Below, in pieces: positions 1 to 5,652 of a DNA stretch of 5,652 nt (its first letter is position 1; every line of letters begins with the position of its first letter). A model generated the notes under the pieces. It was given only the letters and a program-made list of their open reading frames with translations, was not told where the DNA came from and ran no database searches. Source of the stretch: Spirochaetales bacterium (GTDB taxonomy: Bacteria > Spirochaetota > Spirochaetia > DSM-27196 > SLST01); contig JANQQY010000143.1 of NCBI GenBank assembly GCA_028284845.1, positions 1-5,652 on the forward strand. Direction: 5' to 3'. A program made the translations under genes and the position numbers.

Positions 1-8
1 CCTGGAAC

Positions 9-734
9 ATGTTCGCCAAACGCGGGTACAAGGTTCCGTCGCTCTTCCGCGCCTACTTTGGCGGCTCCTTCGTTTCCTTTCTGACAATGCTGGGGATCAC
101 GTTCGCTAACACCGGCTATAGCATCTGGGTTCGAGAACCGGGCGAGTCTGAGGCGACAGCCAACCCCGAGCGCCGGGTCATACGGCGTGGTGGTGGGTGG
201 GCATCGGTCCTTTTTACCCTCCTAGTTGCCGTCTCCGTCGGCAGGTTCGGAAGGTCCGGAACCGACTGGCTTCTGGCTGCCGGAACGCTCGTCGCAGGAA
301 CCACGCTCCTTCGAATGATCCTTATGTATCCCATCGCCCGTGCCTATGGACCTGTCGAGTTTCGACTCTCTCACGGAGGGATGGTCTTCTCATTGGCTCA
401 GGGGTTGCTCGGCACATGGTGGCCTCAGTTCGGATTCTGGGCACCCAAGGAGCCGTGGTGGCACTTCTCCTCGTTTCGTACCTACGAGAGTGTTGGCGCA
501 CTCGTTGGTTGGATCATCACGCTCTCGATCTATCCGGCGTCATTCCTGCTCCCCCTCCCCACGATCGCGGCAGGCATACGGGCACTCGTCATCGCTCCCC
601 TGATCTACCAGGCGATTCCGACCTTCCCCTTCGAAGGCATGGACGGATATCGCGTCTTTGTCTGGAACAAATGGCTCTACGCAGCCGGTCTGATCGCTAC
701 ACTGGCGACGTTCGCCCATGCGATCTTTTTCTAG
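9..734 (+). CDS. M50/site-2-protease-like membrane protein lacking HExxH (5' end possibly outside window)
   Basis: A polytopic membrane protein of at least 241 residues. Hydrophobic segments lie at about residues 18-40, 64-80, 87-107, 121-137, 160-200 and 222-241. The C-terminal half resembles archaeal-type M50 (site-2 protease) proteins. The segment YPIARAYGPVEFRL (107-120) sits where those proteins carry HELAHKxxAxxYG followed by an xEFR-like stretch. FPFEGMDGYRVFVWN (206-220) matches the conserved proline plus DG region that supplies the third zinc ligand in active enzymes. No HExxH is present anywhere, so proteolytic activity is unlikely; a scaffold or regulatory role is inference. The frame stays open upstream of the ATG to the window edge and the few visible bases show no ribosome binding site, so the true start may lie further left. 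The 3' end overlaps the rhodanese gene. The family call rests on motif recall, not alignment. Confidence 0.6.
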   Translation: MFAKRGYKVPSLFRAYFGGSFVSFLTMLGITFANTGYSIWVREPGESEATANPERRVIRRGGGWASVLFTLLVAVSVGRFGRSGTDWLLAAGTLVAGTTLLRMILMYPIARAYGPVEFRLSHGGMVFSLAQGLLGTWWPQFGFWAPKEPWWHFSSFRTYESVGALVGWIITLSIYPASFLLPLPTIAAGIRALVIAPLIYQAIPTFPFEGMDGYRVFVWNKWLYAAGLIATLATFAHAIFF

Positions 735-1305
735 ATCGAGTGTTCCTCCGCGTGCTCGAACGCGCCTTCGCCTATCAGTCGTTCTCCTTACCCTGGCGGG
801 CGCCGTGATCGCGGAAGTCGCCGCGGGGGAGTCCCCGCTTGCGTACTCCGACTACCTTTTTGAGCTCTATGAGGACACCGTTCCGGTTGCGACGCCGAGT
901 GAGCTTGAGCGGGCGCGTGCGAGCAATCGCACCTTGGTTCTCCTGGATGTTCGTAGCCGAGCCGAACGGTCGGTGAGCTATATCGCCGGTTCAGAGTTTC
1001 ACGACTACGACGGATTCTCTACTCAGTCGTTTCTTGACCTTCCACGTTCCGCGCCAATTATCATCTATTGTGCCGTGGGCTACAGAAGTGAGCGCGTGGG
1101 AGAGATGTTCCTCGAGCACGGTTTCACAGACGTGCGGCATCTGTACGGAGGGATCATCGAATGGAGCAACCGTGGCCTGCCTCTTGAGCGCGGGAGTTCA
1201 CAGTCGTCTTCGTCGGACCGGCCACCTGTCCACGGCTACCTCCCTCAATGGGGCAGATACGTCACCACCGGCGAGGTTGTGTACGATCCGCCGGTTGAGC
1301 ACTAA
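718..1305 (+). CDS. Exported single-domain rhodanese-like protein
   Basis: A 195-residue protein with a basic N-terminus (residues 1-18, many Arg), a hydrophobic core at about 19-36 and a likely signal-peptidase site near AEVAAG, so it should act in the periplasm or outside the membrane. The rhodanese domain spans about 55-157: LLDVRS (75-80), the active-site loop CAVGYRS with Cys118, and the closing motif YGGIIEWSNRGLPL (143-156). The Cys loop suggests sulfur or thiol transfer; the substrate is unknown. The usual HIPGA-type motif after the DVR segment is altered to YIAGSEF (88-94). A Ser-rich linker (159-166) leads to a tail with VHGYLPQWGRYV (171-182), similar to tails I recall on other exported rhodaneses. 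The ATG lies inside the upstream membrane-protein gene, in a different frame, with a 17-base overlap, which suggests translational coupling. Confidence 0.85.
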   Translation: MRSFSRSSVPPRARTRLRLSVVLLTLAGAVIAEVAAGESPLAYSDYLFELYEDTVPVATPSELERARASNRTLVLLDVRSRAERSVSYIAGSEFHDYDGFSTQSFLDLPRSAPIIIYCAVGYRSERVGEMFLEHGFTDVRHLYGGIIEWSNRGLPLERGSSQSSSSDRPPVHGYLPQWGRYVTTGEVVYDPPVEH

Positions 1306-1455
1306 ACGCACGTCTGCCGGAGGCGGGTGCGCGCCCACGGCGGTATTCATGCCGTTGTCGTAACCGAGGAGTGGGGCGCCTTGATCGAGCGCTCCGGTTC
1401 GCGCTGAACGGTCTACCGTTGACAGCATTCAGCTCAGATATGAGGCTGCCGCTAC

Positions 1456-1461
1456 GGGAGG
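1456..1461 (+). promoter_or_regulatory. Ribosome binding site GGGAGG that decides the start at 1470
   Basis: GGGAGG stands 8 bases before the ATG at 1470 and is a near-ideal Shine-Dalgarno sequence. The in-frame ATGs further upstream (1371 and 1440) would place non-signal residues before the signal peptide, so 1470 is the better start. Confidence 0.7.
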
Positions 1462-1469
1462 CCCCGGCA

Positions 1470-1883
1470 ATGCGCAGACCACGACAGATCTTGAGAGCCT
1501 TGCTTGCATGCCTGACACTCATCACAACCTCCGCGGCCACCTTCGCGCAGTCAACGCTCGCCCAGACGCTGGAGGGGTCGTGGCTGATGGAAGATCTCTA
1601 CACGATTCACGTGGATGCCGGGGGAGTCGAACGAATTGAGTCGCACGCTCCCGGCGCATTCGTGACCGAAGTCGAGTTTCGGACCGACGGTTCAGGGCGC
1701 CAGGGCGATCGATCGTTTTTGTGGATACATGTTCAGGACGAGATTCAATGGCGGTTCGAGGACGGCGGGACCGTGAGCCTCCTGGTGCGGTTCCTCACGC
1801 CCGACTACTTTCTTGTCTTCGCCCGCGCCCTGGGTCAACCGAACGCCGGTGCCGCAGTGAGCGGGCTGGTCCGGATGCGCTAG
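1470..1883 (+). CDS. Small exported protein of unknown function
   Basis: I do not recognise this 137-residue protein. It begins with a textbook signal peptide: MRRPRQ, then a hydrophobic core at about 8-22, then likely cleavage after TFA (residue 26). The mature part of about 111 residues has alternating hydrophobic residues typical of beta strands (for example FLWIHV 83-88, TVSLLVRFLT 101-110, YFLVFARA 113-120). It starts with LEGSW (34-38), which recalls the entrance of small lipocalin-like or DUF barrel domains, but that is only an impression. There is no cysteine in the mature part and no lipobox or membrane anchor, so it is probably soluble in the periplasm or secreted. It lies 164 bases after the rhodanese gene on the same strand and converges with the fucosidase gene 55 bases downstream. 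An ORF-only call would start at 1371; the ribosome binding site and signal peptide favour 1470. Confidence 0.7.
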   Translation: MRRPRQILRALLACLTLITTSAATFAQSTLAQTLEGSWLMEDLYTIHVDAGGVERIESHAPGAFVTEVEFRTDGSGRQGDRSFLWIHVQDEIQWRFEDGGTVSLLVRFLTPDYFLVFARALGQPNAGAAVSGLVRMR

Positions 1884-1908
1884 GGTCGCAGGCTGCCTCG
1901 TCGTTGTA

Positions 1909-1932
1909 CTGATCCCCCGGCCCCACGATCAG
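1909..1932. terminator. Possible hairpin between convergent genes
   Basis: The 55-base gap between two convergent stop codons holds a perfect 6-bp inverted repeat, CTGATC (1909-1914) and GATCAG (1927-1932), around a 12-base C-rich loop. The position fits a shared bidirectional terminator, but there is no T-run on either strand and the stem is short, so this is weak. Confidence 0.25.
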
Positions 1933-1938
1933 CGCGAG

Positions 1939-3267
1939 CTAGTTCACGTCGATCTCCTTGCCCTTGCCTTCGTAGACATCAAGCTCACCATCGAGTTCGA
2001 TCTTGAGCACCGTCACGTACTCGTCTCGTCCGGACTCCGGCACGGTGATCCACAGCGTTCCGGGGACACCGAGCCAGGGAGCGCCACCGATTCGTTTGCT
2101 GGGGCACTCTGCGCCGCTTCCAAGCACCGAGATACGCACAATCTCATTCCGAAGGCCCTTGATTCCTGTCTCGCCGCCCGCTGGGAGATGTGAGAGGTAG
2201 AGGTAGAGCGTCTTCTGATCCTTGCTCACACTGGTGTAGCCGTACGCATAGCCATGAGGAAGACCCCGGCGTGTCCCGTAGACTGCCTCCGCATGTCGTT
2301 CAATCCACGCTCCAAGCGTCTTGAGCAGCTGCACCTGCTGATGTGGAATATGCCCTGCTTCGTCCGGGCCAACATTGAGAAGCATGTTCCCGCCCATCCC
2401 CAGGCACTCGGTGAACATCGTGATGATCTCGTACGGCGTCTTGTACTGGCTCTCCGCGCCTGTGTACGACCAGGTGTTGTTTGTCGTAACGCAGAGTTCC
2501 CAGGGACCAGCCGGCGGATAGACGGGGATAAACTGCTCCGGCGTTTCGTAGTCGCCGTGCGCCCCAAGGCGTGAGTTGATGATCGTCTGTTCACTGATGC
2601 CATGCACAAAGTCTCTGATCTCCGCTGTCGGGTAGGGGAAATCCTTGTGCCCAAGCATAACGTCGAACCAGAGGAGATCGATGCTGCCGTAGTTCGTCAG
2701 AATCTCCTGCATCTGAGCTCGATGGAATGCGAGGAAGGCATCCCAGTTGGCTGCGAGCTCCGAGTCGGCGCTCTGATCACGGCTCGCGTTCTGCTCCCAG
2801 AGCTCTCGATACGAGGTCGGCTCTGCCCGAAGTGCTGGAAGCTCATCCTTCCTCTGACCCGTGATGACGCTGACGTGTTCGTCTGATGTCCAGTCGGTGT
2901 GTGAGAAGTAGAGACCCACGTGCAAGCCTGCGCTTCGAACCGCGTCAACGAACCCCCGCACGAGGTCGGGCGTGCCGGCGTCGTTTGGTATGCTCGGCGT
3001 CCCCTGTTGTGTCGGCCAGAGCGCGACGCCGTCGTGGTGTTTTGTCGTCAGAACCGAGTATCGTGCGCCCGCTTGCTTGAAGAGCTCGGCCCACGAGCCG
3101 GGATCGTAGTCGGATGCCGTGAACGACTCCATCTGCTTCATGTAGTCGTCGTAGCCAATCCGCGCCTGCGCGATCGGCCACGACTCGCTACCCATCTTGT
3201 TGATCGCGTAGATGCCCCAGTGCACAAAGATCCCGAGTTTCGCGTCCTCAAACCATTCCTGCATCAT
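1939..3267 (-). CDS. Alpha-L-fucosidase, glycoside hydrolase family 29 (complete)
   Basis: A retaining exo-glycosidase predicted to release terminal alpha-L-fucose. With the chosen start it has 442 residues, normal for a GH29 catalytic barrel plus a C-terminal beta domain (from about 340). Family signatures are in order: WFEDAKLGIFVHWGIY (5-20), the active-site KHHDG (76-80), GLYFSHTDW (118-126), the nucleophile region IDLLWFD with Asp202, YETPEQFIP (240-248), GPWELCVTTNNTWSY (254-268) and GGNMLLNVGPDEAG (292-305). The acid/base is probably a Glu in the 241-257 stretch; I cannot fix which. There is no signal peptide, so it is likely cytoplasmic and works on imported oligosaccharides. The frame is open up to an ATG at 3462, but the extra 65 residues do not look like GH29 and lie antisense to the DUF1801 gene. 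An AGGAG 6 bases before the MM start at 3267 settles the start (3264 is the alternative). Confidence 0.93.
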   Translation of the reverse strand: MMQEWFEDAKLGIFVHWGIYAINKMGSESWPIAQARIGYDDYMKQMESFTASDYDPGSWAELFKQAGARYSVLTTKHHDGVALWPTQQGTPSIPNDAGTPDLVRGFVDAVRSAGLHVGLYFSHTDWTSDEHVSVITGQRKDELPALRAEPTSYRELWEQNASRDQSADSELAANWDAFLAFHRAQMQEILTNYGSIDLLWFDVMLGHKDFPYPTAEIRDFVHGISEQTIINSRLGAHGDYETPEQFIPVYPPAGPWELCVTTNNTWSYTGAESQYKTPYEIITMFTECLGMGGNMLLNVGPDEAGHIPHQQVQLLKTLGAWIERHAEAVYGTRRGLPHGYAYGYTSVSKDQKTLYLYLSHLPAGGETGIKGLRNEIVRISVLGSGAECPSKRIGGAPWLGVPGTLWITVPESGRDEYVTVLKIELDGELDVYEGKGKEIDVN

Positions 3268-3336
3268 TCGACACTCCTGCCCCGATCCTACTACAACTGG
3301 ACCATGATAGACTCTGTCCAGGGAGCACTGCAGACT
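3268..3336. promoter_or_regulatory. Short divergent control region between the GH29 and DUF1801 genes
   Basis: Two genes point away from each other across 69 bases. The minus-strand ribosome binding site for the fucosidase is AGGAG at 3274-3278. On the plus strand GGGAG (3321-3325) lies 11 bases before the ATG at 3337. Both promoters must lie here or overlap the two 5' coding ends. I found no convincing -35/-10 pair and no clear operator palindrome, so the promoter role is inferred from gene orientation. Confidence 0.35.
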
Positions 3337-3729
3337 ATGAACCCAGAGATTGAAGCGTTCCATCACGAGCAGGCAGAGGGCGATCGACAGATCTGTGATC
3401 GTCTTGCGTCCATCATCGACGAGGCGCTCCCGGAGGCGACGAGCAAGATCTGGCATCGTCATCCGGTCTGGTTCCTCGACGACAACCCGACGGTCGGCTA
3501 TAGCCGGTTAAAGGCAGGACTTCGGCTCATGTTTTGGAGTGGGGCCGACTTTGATGAACCGGCGCTGAAGCCCGGCACCGGCAAGTTCAAGGATGCCTCG
3601 ATCATCTATAGGGACATTGCTGAGATCGACGAGGCCGACCTTCTTCGTTGGCTCGAGAAGGCTCGGACCATTCAGTGGGACTACAAGAACATCTACAAGA
3701 CGAAGGGCAGGCTCGAGCGATTACAGTAG
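3337..3729 (+). CDS. DUF1801 domain protein (YdhG/YjhX-like fold family)
   Basis: A 130-residue protein that fits the DUF1801 family, small soluble cytoplasmic proteins of unknown biochemical role. The pattern I recognise is KIWHRHPVWFLDDNPTVGYS (37-56), RLMFWSGADFDEPALKPG (62-79), FKDASIIY (83-90) and the ending IQWDYKNIYKTKGRLERL (112-129), which matches a widespread subgroup with 'IWH.HPVWF..' and 'IQWDYKNI'. Both ends are present and the domain looks full length. The start is not certain: ATG at 3304 would add 11 residues but has no ribosome binding site, while 3337 gives the MNPEI-type start common in this family and has GGGAG 11 bases upstream. It is divergent from the GH29 gene and 107 bases before the next gene. 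There is no clear functional link to fucose use. A longer frame reaching back to 2920 is antisense to the fucosidase and is not believed. Confidence 0.8.
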   Translation: MNPEIEAFHHEQAEGDRQICDRLASIIDEALPEATSKIWHRHPVWFLDDNPTVGYSRLKAGLRLMFWSGADFDEPALKPGTGKFKDASIIYRDIAEIDEADLLRWLEKARTIQWDYKNIYKTKGRLERLQ

Positions 3730-3836
3730 TTGGTCCGTGCACCCGTAAGACCGCATAACTGAGCCTGTAAATGGTCTTTATGGAGTTTTTGGATTGCCTT
3801 TCAGCTCGCTCCTGAGTACCTCTTATGGGGAGACAT

Positions 3837-4295
3837 ATGAAACCACGCATATCGGTTTTTTGGGTAGCGATTGTTCTCGCGGCTCCTTCACTGCTTTTTG
3901 CGCAGGAGACTGGAACGGTCTGGGCCGGTGAGACAATCGAGTTTGTCCTGGAGGACGGCGCTGATCATACCCTTGAGGCGAATCAGGACCGCATTACGGA
4001 GAGCGTCTGGATCACCCGACTGAACAACGGCGGCCAGATCCTGAACCTCGTCGCTGAGGGCAGCCCAACGACGGAAACGAGCCCCCTGGGTACTCGCTGG
4101 GCCCTGGGGACGACGGCTGATCTTGCCTCGCTTGAGTTCGACACCTTTCGGGGTGCGGTGGGTCGTCCGCGAGACGCCGTCGGGAAGGATCTGGTGCTGC
4201 ACATCGTCGAAGAGGACATCTACATCGATCTCCGGTTCACGGCGTGGTCGCGCAGTCGCCGGGGTGGCTTCGCTTACGAGCGCACAACTCCCTAG
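3837..4295 (+). CDS. Small exported beta-rich protein with a common secreted-protein domain
   Basis: A 152-residue protein with a signal peptide (MKPR, hydrophobic core about 5-20, likely cleavage after LLFA at 22). The mature part matches a pattern I recall from many secreted bacterial proteins, where the domain follows 'TIW.G..I.F' and runs through 'DNVWITR.N..GI.N', 'SP..T.WA.GT.A....L.F..' and 'G...VLHL...DIYI...F..W..G..GGFAY.RST'. Here the matching pieces are TVWAGETIEFVLE (27-39), ESVWITRLNNGGQILN (55-70), SPLGTRWALGTTADLASLEF (82-101), GKDLVLHIVEEDIYIDLRF (116-134) and GGFAYERTT (143-151). Those domains often sit in large surface proteins; here it is the whole mature protein. Its function is unknown. 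The start at 3837 is preferred over the ATG at 3825 because GGGGAG (3827-3832) stands just before it, although only 4 bases away. The same-strand GH29 gene follows after 84 bases. Confidence 0.75.
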   Translation: MKPRISVFWVAIVLAAPSLLFAQETGTVWAGETIEFVLEDGADHTLEANQDRITESVWITRLNNGGQILNLVAEGSPTTETSPLGTRWALGTTADLASLEFDTFRGAVGRPRDAVGKDLVLHIVEEDIYIDLRFTAWSRSRRGGFAYERTTP

Positions 4296-4338
4296 CTGAC
4301 GCCGCTGAACTTTGTTCTCCACTGACACCTCGATCGTC

Positions 4339-4344
4339 TATACT
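4339..4344 (+). promoter_or_regulatory. Candidate -10 box TATACT for the second GH29 gene
   Basis: TATACT matches the sigma-70 -10 consensus at five of six bases. A poor -35 (TTCTCC, 4315-4320) lies 18 bases upstream. Transcription would start near 4351, leaving a leader of about 30 bases with the ribosome binding site. The weak -35 makes this tentative. Confidence 0.35.
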
Positions 4345-4371
4345 CTCCCGATCCCGCGTTTCTCGGGAGGG
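4343..4371 (+). promoter_or_regulatory. Hairpin whose 3' arm covers the ribosome binding site
   Basis: CTCCCGA (4345-4351) and TCGGGAG (4363-4369) form a perfect 7-bp stem around an 11-base loop, which a G-T pair and a C-G pair extend to 9 bp. The 3' arm is the start of the Shine-Dalgarno stretch. If the transcript comes from upstream, the stem could hide the ribosome binding site; if it starts near 4351, the left arm is missing and the stem cannot form. Confidence 0.35.
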
Positions 4372-4376
4372 AGAGG
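4365..4376 (+). promoter_or_regulatory. Very strong purine-rich ribosome binding site
   Basis: GGGAGGGAGAGG ends 3 bases before the ATG at 4380 and offers more than one anti-SD register. It fixes the start of the second GH29 gene and suggests high translation. Confidence 0.75.
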
Positions 4377-4379
4377 AAA

Positions 4380-5652
4380 ATGGCGTCATCGTATCTCGCG
4401 ACTTTCGAATCACTTCGCACCCGCACAATCCCCGACTGGTTTCGCGATGCGAAGTTCGGCATCTGGAGCCACTGGGGCCCTCAGAGCGTCCCGATGTTCG
4501 GCGACTGGTACGCTCGCCACATGTATATCCAAGGCCATCCTCAGTACAACTACCACCTGCGACACTACGGCCACCCCTCAGAATTCGGTTACAAGGATCT
4601 GGTCAAGCTCTGGAAGGCCGAACGGTTCGATCCCTCATCCCTGATGGCTCGATACAAACGAGCCGGTGCGCGCTACTTCGTCGGCCAGGCGATGCACCAC
4701 GACCACTTCTTTAACTACGCGTCGAAGATCAATCGGTTCAATTCGGTCGACGTCGGTCCCCAGAAGGATATCTGCGCGCTCTGGAAAAGAGCCGCCGAAG
4801 AGCACGGCCTTCCCTTCGGTCTTACTGAGCATCTTGGAGCCACCTTCTCGTGGTGGAAGACCAACAAGCACAGTGACACCCGCGGTCCTCGCGCCGGCGT
4901 ACCCTACGACGGCAGTGATCCGGAGTTCAGCGACTTCTATCTGGAGAACGGCGAACACGTGAGTCCGGATCAGGACACCCGCAATGTGCCTTGGTACACG
5001 ACGAATAGCGGCTTTCACGACTACTGGCTTCGTGTCATGCGAGAAGTGATCGATCTCTTCCAGCCGGATCTGCTCTACTCGGACGGACCCATTCCCTTTG
5101 GCGTTCGTCATGAGTCGGAGCCCGGGGACCCTCTCTTCACAACCGGCCTTGAGGCGATAGCGCATCTCTACAATACAAGCGCGTCGGTTCACGGCGCGAA
5201 CCGGGCGGTCTACTGCCAGAAGGACAGACGGGACGCGATCGCCGGGGTTGGCGTGCTCGACATCGAGAAGAGTCAGCTTCCGGATATCTACCCTGAGCCG
5301 TGGCAGACAGACACTTGTATTGGCGGGTGGTTCTACGACGCCCGGGTCGTCTACAAGCAACCGGACCATCTGATCGAGATGCTCATCGATATCGTAGCCA
5401 AGAACGGCAACATGCTTCTGAACGTCTTGCAGCGGCCGGACGGAACGATCGACGAGGAAGCCGAGTGGATCCTCGATGAGCTGGCCGGCTGGTTCGAAAT
5501 CTGTGGAGAAGCGATCTACGGTACACGGCCGTGGCGCACATCCGGAGAGGGACCGAGCACCGTTGTAATCGACGGCTTCACGGAAGATCGAGTCCGATGG
5601 GTTGAAGAAGACCTGCGGTTCACTCAGAAGGGCTCGACGCTCTACGCCTTCT
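4380..5652 (+). CDS. Second alpha-L-fucosidase-like GH29 protein (3' end outside window)
   Basis: The frame runs 424 codons without a stop to the window edge. GH29 marks in order: WFRDAKFGIWSHWGPQSVP (20-38), GARYFVGQAMHHDHF (96-110), the nucleophile region PDLLYSDGPIPFG with Asp235 (229-241), DIEKSQLPDIYPEPWQTD (294-311, probable acid/base Glu region), IGGWFYD (314-320) and NGNMLLNVLQRPDGTID (342-358). The catalytic barrel therefore appears complete; the missing part is the C-terminal beta domain. It differs from the upstream GH29 throughout: MHHDH replaces KHHDG, LLYSD replaces LLWFD, and NVLQRPDGTID replaces NVGPDEAGHIP, so it belongs to another subgroup and is not a recent duplicate. No signal peptide is present, which suggests a cytoplasmic enzyme. 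Predicted activity is release of alpha-L-fucose; the exact linkage or an alternative sugar (for example galactose in some GH29 members) cannot be judged. Confidence 0.9.
   Translation, partial: MASSYLATFESLRTRTIPDWFRDAKFGIWSHWGPQSVPMFGDWYARHMYIQGHPQYNYHLRHYGHPSEFGYKDLVKLWKAERFDPSSLMARYKRAGARYFVGQAMHHDHFFNYASKINRFNSVDVGPQKDICALWKRAAEEHGLPFGLTEHLGATFSWWKTNKHSDTRGPRAGVPYDGSDPEFSDFYLENGEHVSPDQDTRNVPWYTTNSGFHDYWLRVMREVIDLFQPDLLYSDGPIPFGVRHESEPGDPLFTTGLEAIAHLYNTSASVHGANRAVYCQKDRRDAIAGVGVLDIEKSQLPDIYPEPWQTDTCIGGWFYDARVVYKQPDHLIEMLIDIVAKNGNMLLNVLQRPDGTIDEEAEWILDELAGWFEICGEAIYGTRPWRTSGEGPSTVVIDGFTEDRVRWVEEDLRFTQKGSTLYAF

Noticed and set aside
197..808. Plus-strand open frame of 203 codons overlapping the membrane protein and rhodanese genes
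   Set aside because: The translation is Arg-, Ser- and His-rich with no domain, typical of an out-of-frame shadow.
1337..1355. ACGGC/GCCGT hairpin after the rhodanese gene as a terminator
   Set aside because: The stem is only 5 bp and is not followed by a T-run.
1419..1447. Perfect TTGACA (1419-1424) as a -35 box for the small exported protein
   Set aside because: The nearest -10-like sequence (TATGAG, 1439-1444) is only 14 bases away, and the resulting start would fall just before or within the ribosome binding site.
2920..3336. 5' extension of the DUF1801 frame
   Set aside because: It is antisense to the GH29 N-terminal region, and DUF1801 similarity begins only around 3337.
3747..3790. 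AAGACC/GGTCTT inverted repeat followed by TTTTT after the DUF1801 gene as a terminator
   Set aside because: The loop is 20 bases, the stem is AT-containing and only 6 bp, and the T-run starts 7 bases after the stem, so it does not fit an intrinsic terminator.
3794..3822. TTGCCT with 17-base spacing to TACCTC as a promoter for the exported protein at 3837
   Set aside because: The -10 candidate matches only two of six consensus bases, and the start would be too close to the ATG for the ribosome binding site to be transcribed.
4635..5369. Long minus-strand open frame (244 codons) inside the second GH29 gene
   Set aside because: It is antisense to a clear GH29 coding sequence with all family motifs; long antisense frames are expected in GC-rich genes, and its translation shows no recognisable domain.
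1..5652. CRISPR arrays, insertion sequences, tRNA genes, phage or defence modules
   Set aside because: No regularly spaced repeats, terminal inverted repeats, transposase, integrase or tRNA-like fold was seen; all long coding frames are explained by the listed genes or their shadows.

Overview
The window comes from a bacterial chromosome of moderately high GC (high fifties percent by eye). It shows clear Shine-Dalgarno sequences and three predicted exported proteins with N-terminal signal peptides, which suggests a cell-envelope-rich, probably Gram-negative-type heterotroph. Two alpha-L-fucosidase-like genes point to use of fucose-containing polysaccharides or glycans. I cannot place the phylum from this sequence; lineages rich in GH29 enzymes (Verrucomicrobiota, Planctomycetota, Bacteroidota, Spirochaetota, Latescibacterota-like groups) are all possible.

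Layout, left to right. (1) 9-734 (+): a polytopic membrane protein that looks like an M50/site-2-protease homologue without the zinc-binding HExxH motif; its 5' end may lie outside the window. (2) 718-1305 (+): an exported single-domain rhodanese that overlaps gene 1 by 17 bases and is probably translated with it. (3) 1470-1883 (+): a small exported protein of unknown function. (4) 1939-3267 (-): a complete GH29 alpha-L-fucosidase, convergent with gene 3. (5) 3337-3729 (+): a DUF1801 protein, divergent from gene 4 across a gap of only 69 bases. (6) 3837-4295 (+): a small exported protein with a beta-rich domain of the kind found in many secreted proteins. (7) 4380 to the end (+): a second, clearly different GH29-like enzyme, cut by the window edge, with a very strong ribosome binding site.

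Functionally the right half looks like part of a fucoside-utilisation neighbourhood. The two GH29 enzymes belong to different branches by their motifs and show no signal peptide, so they probably act on imported oligosaccharides. No transporter, sulfatase, fucose-catabolic gene or regulator is visible, so the locus is only partly shown. The left half (membrane protein, rhodanese, small secreted protein) has no evident link to fucose.

I found no CRISPR array, tRNA, rRNA, insertion sequence or phage module, and no convincing new defence or mobile system. The most notable points are the catalytically degenerate M50-like protein, the pair of divergent GH29 paralogues, and a hairpin overlapping the ribosome binding site of the second GH29 gene.
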